Shown one piece after another: positions 1-4,683 of a stretch of 5,627 bases of DNA. Origin of the DNA: Chloroflexota bacterium (GTDB lineage: Bacteria > Chloroflexota > Anaerolineae > Anaerolineales > Anaerolineaceae); the NCBI GenBank assembly GCA_019136175.1, contig JAGVUS010000251.1, positions 1 through 5,627 on the forward strand, read 5' to 3'. Numbering within the stretch: position 1 is the stretch's first letter; each line of letters opens with the position of its first letter. Made by a program: the position numbers and the translations under genes. The notes beneath the pieces are model-generated. The model ran no database searches. It saw only the letters and a program-made list of their open reading frames with translations, and was not told the origin of the DNA.

Positions 1-78
1 GGCACTTCGCAGGCAGCCCGATAAACCGGGAACCATCAGTGTCAGTAACACAATCAGGAGAAAGATGTTCTTTTTCAT
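1..78 (-). CDS. Lipoprotein, N-terminal fragment (runs off the left edge)
   Basis: Reading the minus strand from the ATG at 78-76 gives 26 open codons to the window edge. The peptide is a textbook lipoprotein signal: a basic n-region (M-K-K-N), a hydrophobic core rich in Leu/Ile/Val (residues 5-16), then Pro-Gly and a lipobox L-S-G-C, with Cys22 as the predicted lipidated residue. The product should be exported by Sec, acylated on Cys22, cleaved by signal peptidase II and anchored to the outer face of the membrane. The mature part is outside the window, so its function (for example solute-binding protein or enzyme) cannot be told. The gene is divergent from the one starting at 139. A perfect TATAAT lies 7 bases before the ATG and no Shine-Dalgarno site is seen, so translation is probably leaderless. 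The signal peptide is clear; everything downstream is unknown. Confidence 0.8.
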   Translation of the reverse strand, partial: MKKNIFLLIVLLTLMVPGLSGCLRSA

Positions 79-85
79 ACCCCGG

Positions 86-91
86 ATTATA
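86..91 (-). promoter_or_regulatory. -10 box for the lipoprotein gene, predicted leaderless
   Basis: The minus strand reads TATAAT at 91-86, a perfect -10 consensus, followed by 7 bases and then the ATG at 78. Transcription starting about 7 bases after the box would begin at or next to the A of the ATG. The best -35 candidate is CTGACC (116-111), with a long 19-base spacer, so the -35 is weak. No Shine-Dalgarno site stands between the box and the ATG. Confidence 0.6.
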
Positions 92-126
92 CTCCCGGGA
101 ATGCCCGTCCGGTCAGCAGGAAGGGC

Positions 127-132
127 TATAAT
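127..132 (+). promoter_or_regulatory. -10 box for the 139-693 gene, predicted leaderless
   Basis: TATAAT, a perfect -10 consensus, ends 6 bases before the ATG at 139, so the transcript is expected to begin at or beside the start codon. No convincing -35 is seen 16-18 bases upstream. A purine run (AGGAAGGG, 118-125) resembles a Shine-Dalgarno site but is too far from the ATG and lies upstream of the predicted transcript start. The box faces the minus-strand box at 86-91, so both divergent promoters share about 35 bases. Confidence 0.6.
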
Positions 133-138
133 CAAGCC

Positions 139-693
139 ATGCAATGGTTGGAAGATTTCTCCGGACTGGTCGATTTTCTAGAAAGGTATCTGGATCAGCA
201 TCCCTCTGCGCGAGCCCGGGATCTATACAAGCTCCTTTACCAGGGCATTTGTGGACCTGAGCACATCATCTCCTCACCGGAAGCATTCATCCATAACCTA
301 ATCAAAGAATACGAAGCCATTGAGCCATTGGCTTCCATTCTGCTGACCGAACCCATCCGACCGGATGGGTTGCTCCACCGCATCCATCTGAAGGCACATA
401 AAGCCCGCAGGCTCTCCATCACCCGCCTGGCAGACCTTTGCCTGGAAACCAGCCGACAGACCTGGGGATCCGTCAGGGAGATTTCTTTTGTCTGGCAGGA
501 GATAGTGAACCTGCACCAGCAGGGCAGGCTTTCCGGCATCCCCACGGAGGAAATGCAAAGCTTTTCCGCCTGGGTAAGCGATATGAATTTTCCTGCCGTC
601 CATCACAGCCGGGAATACAGCGACAGCGAACACCCCTCGTATCGACTGATTTCCGCCAACCTGATTCCTCACCTCTTCGATACTGCTCCGTGA
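139..693 (+). CDS. Conserved protein of unknown function, 184 aa, coupled to a membrane protein
   Basis: This is a soluble 184-residue protein with no signal peptide or membrane segment. Three stretches look like the conserved blocks of a family. The first is D-L-Y-K-L-L-Y-Q-G with C-G-P-E-H (residues 28-42). The second is E-P-I-R-P-D-G followed by R-I-H-L (71-84). The third is F-P-A-V-H-H-S with Y160 (151-160), then P-S-Y-R-L-I (166-171). From memory, similar blocks occur in uncharacterised bacterial proteins of about this size; no function is known to me. The invariant-looking His, Glu and Asp residues (E41, H42, D76, H155, H156) would suit a metal site or catalysis, but that is inference. 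The ATG at 139 is chosen because a TATAAT ends 6 bases before it. The stop TGA overlaps the GTG start of the next gene, so the two are very likely one operon with coupled translation. Confidence 0.8.
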   Translation: MQWLEDFSGLVDFLERYLDQHPSARARDLYKLLYQGICGPEHIISSPEAFIHNLIKEYEAIEPLASILLTEPIRPDGLLHRIHLKAHKARRLSITRLADLCLETSRQTWGSVREISFVWQEIVNLHQQGRLSGIPTEEMQSFSAWVSDMNFPAVHHSREYSDSEHPSYRLISANLIPHLFDTAP

Positions 694-1529
694 ACACCGC
701 CCCTAAAAACCACCCCTCCAAGCTTGCAGCCATCCTGGGCTGGAATCGCACCAGTTATGCCTTAATGAGTGGGTTCCTGGCAATCATACTGTTAATCATT
801 GTGGTCTGGTACCCATTGGTGGAGGACTATTTTGCCCAAATCAATCCGGAAATTCCGATCTGGAGACAGTTGGATTACCTGCTGATTGGCATTTTCCTGG
901 TGATGTCGCTGTTGATCATGGCGAAACCCGATCTAAAAACCGATGCCTTGATTGTGGTCATTGGTCTTGCGGGCGGTTTGGTGATCGAAGGTTGGGGAAC
1001 ACAGACCCTGCTGTGGACGTATTACACCAATGAGCGTCCACCCCTGTGGATCATTCCCGCCTGGCCGATTGCCAGCCTGTCCATCAACCGGCTGGCACGT
1101 GGATTGGAACACTGGTTGCCCGCCCTGCCAGTCCGGGCGGAGAAGGCAATTTATTTGCTGATCTTTGGCAGTTTTTATGGCATCATGCTCTTGTTTGTCC
1201 GCCCAACCACGGACAAATCCCTGACCATCCTGGCGCTCATTGCCTGTGCCTTATTAATCCTCTCACCAGGCAGCAGGAGGGGTGCCTTATTCAACTTTAT
1301 TGCCGGTGCCGGGCTGGGATATTTCCTGGAAATCTGGGGAACCACCCGGTTGTGTTGGACATATTACACTCAACAGACACCGCCATTGTTTGCCGTACTG
1401 GCACATGGATTGGCTGCTGTGGCTTTCTGGCGCGTTGGAGAACTTTGGTATCAGTTATCCGCACAGTGGCTTGCCAGTCGTAAGAAAGATTCCCCTTCCC
1501 ATTCTACCAGGGAGTACCCACCGGTTTGA
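690..1529 (+). CDS. Polytopic membrane protein with internal duplication, 279 aa
   Basis: This is an integral membrane protein with about eight hydrophobic segments: residues 26-44, 63-78, 86-99, 119-136, 153-170, 178-191, 199-213 and 233-249. They form two four-helix halves. After the third helix of each half comes the same motif: E100-x-W-G-T, L107, W109-T-Y-Y-T, P117-P-L, and E214-x-W-G-T, L221, W223-T-Y-Y-T, P231-P-L. The offset is a constant 114 residues, with 13 of 20 positions identical between residues 100-119 and 214-233. This is strong evidence of ancient duplication and fusion. I do not recognise the family. The aromatic and acidic residues at helix ends could form a pocket, but no substrate can be inferred. 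The start is taken as GTG 690, overlapping the upstream stop as GTGA. The open frame extends further 5' but that part is the shadow of the upstream gene. An ATG at 765 (residue 26) is a less likely start. The short C-tail is basic, then polar. The last 26 bases overlap the end of the convergent gene. Confidence 0.8.
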   Translation: MNTAPKNHPSKLAAILGWNRTSYALMSGFLAIILLIIVVWYPLVEDYFAQINPEIPIWRQLDYLLIGIFLVMSLLIMAKPDLKTDALIVVIGLAGGLVIEGWGTQTLLWTYYTNERPPLWIIPAWPIASLSINRLARGLEHWLPALPVRAEKAIYLLIFGSFYGIMLLFVRPTTDKSLTILALIACALLILSPGSRRGALFNFIAGAGLGYFLEIWGTTRLCWTYYTQQTPPLFAVLAHGLAAVAFWRVGELWYQLSAQWLASRKKDSPSHSTREYPPV

Positions 1530-2394
1530 TATCCCGGGCGCTGCCCAGGTGCCCCAGGAACCAGCTGCAATCCCGCGTGCGGATACCCGCCAGCGCCCAT
1601 TGTAATTCCACAGTTCCAGCCCAAAACCGCGCCCGATCGAGAACATCCTCTCCAAGCGGGTAAGTGTGGTGAATCCGCTTGAGAAAAGCTTCGCCAAAAT
1701 TGTACAGTAAGACAGCAAAATCCACTGCCGGGTCACCCAAGCCCGCAGTCCCAAAATCGATGATGCCATTAATGGTGTGGCGAACATCATCATACAGAAT
1801 ATGGTAAGGTCCCAAATCCCCATTCACCAGGACTTTGCGGGGATTTTCCATCCAGGAGGGGTTTTCGTGATAAGGTGAAAACCAATATTCCACCCAATGG
1901 CGGATATGGGTCGGCATGACCGGGAACAATTCCTGTTCCACCGCCTGATACAATTTTTGCCAGTCATCCGATGAATGACAGGAAATGGATGCACCAATTC
2001 CGGCAGCCTCAATCTCCACAACGGGAACACCATGCAGTTGCTGTAAAAAGATGGCAATCTGTTCAGCAATCCGGTCCAGTTCCAACCCAGAAAGATTGAA
2101 CAGGTCCTGGTACATCAGTGCCCTGCCAGGGATCAACGGGTAGCTGACAAAATCCTCTTCAATCCGGTCAAAATGGGGAACCGCCATGGAAACATGCCGA
2201 TGGACAATCTTGAGAACCGCCGTCTCCCGGCGGAGAGCTGCACGGGCTTGATCGTCTTTTGGAAAGCGAAATACCCGTTCATTATTGATGATCAATACCT
2301 GGTTAACCAATCCATCCGCATCCAGCTGCAACTGGTTAATATCCAGGTCCGGGTAGCATTCCCGAATCCGGGGTAAGTGGGGAGCCTGATGCAT
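1504..2394 (-). CDS. APH/choline-kinase-fold phosphotransferase, 296 aa
   Basis: This is a cytosolic kinase-like enzyme of the aminoglycoside phosphotransferase (APH) family, which transfers phosphate from ATP to a small-molecule hydroxyl. The N-lobe shows V-F-R-F-P-K (41-46) in the nucleotide-binding sheet and E57 in the following helix. The catalytic loop is V-N-G-D-L-G-P-Y-H-I-L (190-200), with catalytic Asp193. The metal-binding Asp213 lies in I-I-D-F-G, followed by G-D-P-A-V-D-F (220-226). The length is typical of the family. The first loop residue, usually His, is Asn191, and the usual Asn of the loop is His198. The substrate cannot be told: antibiotic kinase, sugar or amino-alcohol kinase are all possible, and most chromosomal members are uncharacterised, so resistance should not be assumed. 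The ATG at 2394 has a strong Shine-Dalgarno GGAGG (2405-2401) six bases upstream, plus its own promoter. The 3' end overlaps the convergent membrane protein gene. Confidence 0.88.
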   Translation of the reverse strand: MHQAPHLPRIRECYPDLDINQLQLDADGLVNQVLIINNERVFRFPKDDQARAALRRETAVLKIVHRHVSMAVPHFDRIEEDFVSYPLIPGRALMYQDLFNLSGLELDRIAEQIAIFLQQLHGVPVVEIEAAGIGASISCHSSDDWQKLYQAVEQELFPVMPTHIRHWVEYWFSPYHENPSWMENPRKVLVNGDLGPYHILYDDVRHTINGIIDFGTAGLGDPAVDFAVLLYNFGEAFLKRIHHTYPLGEDVLDRARFWAGTVELQWALAGIRTRDCSWFLGHLGSARDIKPVGTPW

Positions 2395-2400
2395 CTTTAC

Positions 2401-2405
2401 CCTCC
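2401..2405 (-). promoter_or_regulatory. Strong Shine-Dalgarno site of the phosphotransferase gene
   Basis: The minus strand reads GGAGG inside GGGAGGG, six bases before the ATG at 2394. It fixes the start of the phosphotransferase and contrasts with the three genes in this window that have a -10 box in that place. Confidence 0.75.
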
Positions 2406-2449
2406 CGAAATCACCAATTTCACCCTGGCAGGATCACCAGGATGGAAAA

Positions 2450-2479
2450 ATTGTAGCACAACCAATCACTGAAAGGCAA
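2450..2479 (-). promoter_or_regulatory. Predicted promoter of the phosphotransferase gene
   Basis: On the minus strand TTGCCT (2479-2474, 4 of 6 to TTGACA) and TACAAT (2455-2450, 5 of 6 to TATAAT) are separated by 18 bases. Transcription would start near 2443, giving a leader of about 48 bases with the Shine-Dalgarno site at its end. The promoter sits just past the stop codon of the upstream phosphatase gene, so the phosphotransferase can be transcribed independently of it, though read-through is also possible. Confidence 0.5.
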
Positions 2480-2483
2480 CCGG

Positions 2484-3293
2484 TTATGCCAGGGTAATAT
2501 TTACTTCCCGGATGACATCCAACATCTGTGCATGCAGCCGGGGATTGGCAGTCACCAATGCATATGGCGGTTTGAGTACATCCGGCTGCCCATCCAGGTC
2601 AGTAATCATTCCCCCCGCTTCACTGACAATCAACACTCCCGCTGCCAGGTCCCAGGCGCTTAACTTGATTTCCCAGTAGCCATCCAGCCTGCCACATGCC
2701 ACATAGCACAAATCCAGCGCTGCAGATCCCAGCCGCCGGACAGCCTGGCTCCGGGTGGCAAACGCTGAAAAATAGGGCAGGTTGTTGTTCTTACTGGAGC
2801 GGATGGAATAAGGGAAACCGGTCACCAGCAGAGCAAGGTTCAAATCGGGACAGGGGGACACGCGAATTGGCTTTCCATTCAACCAGGCGCCTATGCCGCG
2901 CTGCGCCGAGAAGCATTCATCCCGCATGGGATCATAAACCACAGCCATTTCCATCCTGCCACGCACCTGATACCCTATGGAAACAGCAAAGATGGGAAGC
3001 CCATGGGCATAATTGGTTGTACCATCCAGCGGATCCACATACCAGCAATGTTCAGCAGACCCGCCAATATCCCCCGATTCCTCGGAGAGAATGGAATGCT
3101 CTGGAAACCTGCGGCGGATTTCGCCCAGGATATACTCCTCCGAACGGTGATCCATTTCCGTCACCAGGTCCACCGGTCCTTTATAGGTGATCTGGTGATC
3201 ATTTCCACAGCCTTCCCGCAGGATGGCACCTGCCCCGGCAGCAAGCTGAACAAGATCCGAGAGATCAGGATGGTTTATTTCCATGCCAGTCAC
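2484..3293 (-). CDS. suhB: Inositol monophosphatase family enzyme (SuhB/IMPase-like), 269 aa
   Basis: This is a Mg2+-dependent cytosolic phosphatase of the FIG/IMPase superfamily, expected to hydrolyse myo-inositol 1-phosphate or related sugar phosphates. All key residues are present. K38 lies in the early loop. S-E71-E72-S gives the metal-ligand Glu. The signature D87-P-L-D90-G-T-T-N is followed by H97-G-L-P. The C-terminal signature is W214-D215-L-A-A-G with E-A-G-G shortly after. The length, 265-270 aa, is normal. Related activities in the family include fructose-1,6-bisphosphatase, PAP phosphatase and histidinol phosphatase; the sequence alone does not choose among them, and the symbol is by family resemblance. 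The start is either GTG at 3293 or, three codons later, ATG at 3284. An in-frame stop lies shortly upstream of the GTG, so the start cannot be earlier. Neither start has a strong ribosome site. The gene lies 57 bases downstream of the response regulator on the same strand and could share its transcript. Confidence 0.93.
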   Translation of the reverse strand: MTGMEINHPDLSDLVQLAAGAGAILREGCGNDHQITYKGPVDLVTEMDHRSEEYILGEIRRRFPEHSILSEESGDIGGSAEHCWYVDPLDGTTNYAHGLPIFAVSIGYQVRGRMEMAVVYDPMRDECFSAQRGIGAWLNGKPIRVSPCPDLNLALLVTGFPYSIRSSKNNNLPYFSAFATRSQAVRRLGSAALDLCYVACGRLDGYWEIKLSAWDLAAGVLIVSEAGGMITDLDGQPDVLKPPYALVTANPRLHAQMLDVIREVNITLA

Positions 3294-3302
3294 CCAATCC
3301 GT

Positions 3303-3319
3303 CCGCCATCATATGGCGG
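3303..3319. repeat. Small perfect hairpin between the response regulator and phosphatase genes
   Basis: CCGCCAT and ATGGCGG form a perfect 7-base-pair stem around a 3-base loop. No T-run follows on either strand, so it is not a classical intrinsic terminator. In a response regulator-phosphatase transcript it would sit 9 bases before the GTG start, or 18 before the ATG, of the phosphatase. There it could lower translation or mark an RNA processing site. The role is inference. Confidence 0.4.
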
Positions 3320-3350
3320 CAAAGATGCAATGATGGGAAGAGTTGCTTTT

Positions 3351-3965
3351 TCAGACTTGACCAAGGATTTTGAGCAATTGATCAAGCTCCCGTTGAATTT
3401 CATCCCGGTCCTGGATGGATTGCTCAAGCAGCGTATCAAATGCCGGTTTCTGTTCATCCGGCAGGCTTTCCAAAAGGCGTTCTGTGCGAGCGATCTGGTT
3501 GTTTTTGTAACGAAGCTTGCTTTCCAGGCGATCCCGGTATCCAGCATAGAACTGGGAATCTTCCAACGGCTTGGGATTGTTCGCGATCCCCTGGGTTAAT
3601 ATTTCTGCAATTGTAAGCAGAAAATCATCCGTATCTATTGGCTTCTCAATGAAACGAACCGCTCCAAGGCTGAGAGCGAAAGCCTTATCCTCAGGTGTTA
3701 CATACGTGGCAGAAATAAAGATGATGGGGATCCGGGCAGTACGCACATCCTTACGGAGGGTATGCGCCAGGGCAAATCCATCCATTTTCGGCATCAGAAT
3801 ATCCGTAATGATTAACGCCGGTTTTTCGCGGGTAATGATAACCAGGGCTTCCTCGCCATTACGGGCTGTGATTACCGGGTATCCCTTGAACCGCAGGGTA
3901 ACTTCCAGCAGTTCAAGCACGTTGGGGTTGTCTTCAACAATCAGGAGTTTTCCAGTAGGGATCAT
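3351..3965 (-). CDS. Orphan response regulator with helical C-terminal extension, 204 aa
   Basis: Residues 5-125 form a complete CheY-like receiver domain. The acidic pair is E11-D12, the phosphoacceptor D55 sits in I-I-T-D-I-L-M-P, the switch residue is S85 in F-I-S-A-T, and K108 is followed by P109. A histidine kinase should phosphorylate D55. No DNA-binding, GGDEF, HD or kinase domain follows. Residues about 127-204 are instead charged and strongly helical (regular Leu/Ile spacing, many Glu, Arg, Lys and Gln), probably a coiled coil or helical bundle used for dimerisation or for docking to a partner. No kinase gene is visible nearby, so the partner is unknown. The protein may act through protein-protein contact, as CheY-type single-domain regulators do. 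A good promoter sits directly before the ATG, with no Shine-Dalgarno site at normal distance, which suggests a leaderless message. The phosphatase gene follows 57 bases downstream. Confidence 0.92.
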   Translation of the reverse strand: MIPTGKLLIVEDNPNVLELLEVTLRFKGYPVITARNGEEALVIITREKPALIITDILMPKMDGFALAHTLRKDVRTARIPIIFISATYVTPEDKAFALSLGAVRFIEKPIDTDDFLLTIAEILTQGIANNPKPLEDSQFYAGYRDRLESKLRYKNNQIARTERLLESLPDEQKPAFDTLLEQSIQDRDEIQRELDQLLKILGQV

Positions 3966-3972
3966 AGAAATG

Positions 3973-4001
3973 ATTTTATCCTGCCAACCTTAAAAAGACA
4001 A
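3973..4001 (-). promoter_or_regulatory. Promoter of the response regulator gene, predicted leaderless
   Basis: On the minus strand TTGTCT (4001-3996, 4 of 6) and TAAAAT (3978-3973, 5 of 6) are separated by the ideal 17 bases. The -10 box ends 7 bases before the ATG at 3965, so the transcript should begin at or within a base or two of the start codon. AGGA near 3979-3982 is 13 bases from the ATG and overlaps the promoter, so it cannot serve as the ribosome site of this transcript. Confidence 0.6.
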
Positions 4002-4005
4002 GTCA

Positions 4006-4036
4006 CAAACTGGGCACCTTACGAGACTGCAAACTG
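4006..4036. repeat. Short direct repeat CAAACTG upstream of the response regulator promoter
   Basis: CAAACTG occurs at 4006-4012 and again at 4030-4036, 24 bases apart, just upstream of the -35 box on the minus strand and after the stop of the HD-domain gene. The position and spacing (a little over two helical turns) would suit an operator, but a 7-base repeat can arise by chance. Confidence 0.25.
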
Positions 4037-4047
4037 TTTTACCCGAC

Positions 4048-4683
4048 TTATCGCTCACCGCGCATTTCTGCTGCAAGTTGTTCAAAATAAGCAACCATGG
4101 CAGCATGTCGCTGCTCCGCAATGCTGCAGGCGGATGCTGTATGCAGCCTGTCTTTCACCCGGCGGAGTTTATACAGGTACTCGTGATAGGCACTGTGTTC
4201 CTCGCCGGGGATCTCCTTACCGGTCTGGAAAAACTGCTCTGAAGGCTCGGTAAAAACCGGCGTCCCTGCCATGACGGCATAGGCAATGGTGCGGGCGGTT
4301 CCAATGGCGCCAAGCACATCGAGCTTATCAGCATCAAACAATACCTGTGCTTCCAGGGTTTGTGGTGCCTCACCATCCCCACGGAAACGGTGCGCCCGGA
4401 TGCAGTGCTGGACAGCCTTGATCCGCTCGTTTGCCCAGCCTTCCTCCCGCAGTACCGTTGCAGCAAAATCTGCCGATTGGTGATGGTGATTGGGGCGATT
4501 TTCACCCCCCGGCTCACTGCCTTCCACGTCATGCAGCAGTGCGGCAGCCCGGACGATCTCCATATCGGCACCTTCCAGTTCCGCCAACCGTTCCGCCATC
4601 CGGTACACCCTTTCAACATGGTCGAATCCATGCACAGCATCATTCCCAGGATACCAGCTTCGAGCACGCTCCAACGTCAGCAT
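4048..4683 (-). CDS. HD-domain phosphohydrolase, 211 aa
   Basis: This is a cytosolic metal-dependent hydrolase of the HD superfamily, resembling the YedJ/YpgQ type. Metal-site motifs appear in order: H18-G-F-D-H22 at the start, L-L-H51-D52 (the HD pair), a His-rich loop H66-H67-H68, H93 and H98 in the next helices, and the D-A-D-K-L-D segment (117-122) with the final Asp ligand, followed by G-A-I-G. Length fits that family (about 210-230 aa). YpgQ-type members have been reported to cleave (d)NTPs to monophosphate and pyrophosphate; whether this one does is inference. The start ATG at 4683 overlaps the end of hutI by 7 bases, with a G-rich sequence 5-6 bases upstream inside hutI that could act as ribosome site. 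It is therefore probably co-transcribed and translationally coupled with hutI, although no known link exists to histidine breakdown. No convincing terminator is seen after its TAA. Confidence 0.88.
   Translation of the reverse strand: MLTLERARSWYPGNDAVHGFDHVERVYRMAERLAELEGADMEIVRAAALLHDVEGSEPGGENRPNHHHQSADFAATVLREEGWANERIKAVQHCIRAHRFRGDGEAPQTLEAQVLFDADKLDVLGAIGTARTIAYAVMAGTPVFTEPSEQFFQTGKEIPGEEHSAYHEYLYKLRRVKDRLHTASACSIAEQRHAAMVAYFEQLAAEMRGER

Noticed and set aside
438..689. 5' extension of the membrane protein frame back to an ATG at 438
   Set aside because: The extra 84 residues are low in hydrophobic order, rich in Pro/Arg/Gln, and lie wholly over the 139-693 gene in another frame. The GTG at 690 overlapping the upstream stop is the better start.
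1504..2394. Calling the phosphotransferase an antibiotic resistance gene
   Set aside because: The APH fold is shared by many enzymes with other substrates, and no resistance-specific feature or mobile element is present.
2425..2442. CCTGG ... CCAGG hairpin in the leader of the phosphotransferase gene
   Set aside because: The stem is only five base pairs with an eight-base loop; too weak to call a terminator or riboswitch.
2422..2495. Nine-base inverted repeat ACCCTGGCA (2422-2430) / TGCCAGGGT (2487-2495)
   Set aside because: The arms are 56 bases apart, one arm lies inside the phosphatase coding end, and nothing like a T-run follows; probably chance.
3003..3599. Plus-strand open frame of 198 codons
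   Set aside because: It spans the ends of two well-supported minus-strand genes (phosphatase and response regulator) and shows no domain or start signal of its own; it is a shadow frame.
3571..3993. Plus-strand open frame of 140 codons opposite the response regulator
   Set aside because: It is antisense to an intact receiver domain, Ser/Arg-rich with no recognisable motif.
3991..4001. T-rich run on the minus strand as a terminator of the HD-domain gene
   Set aside because: No stable stem precedes it, and it fits better as the -35/spacer part of the response regulator promoter.
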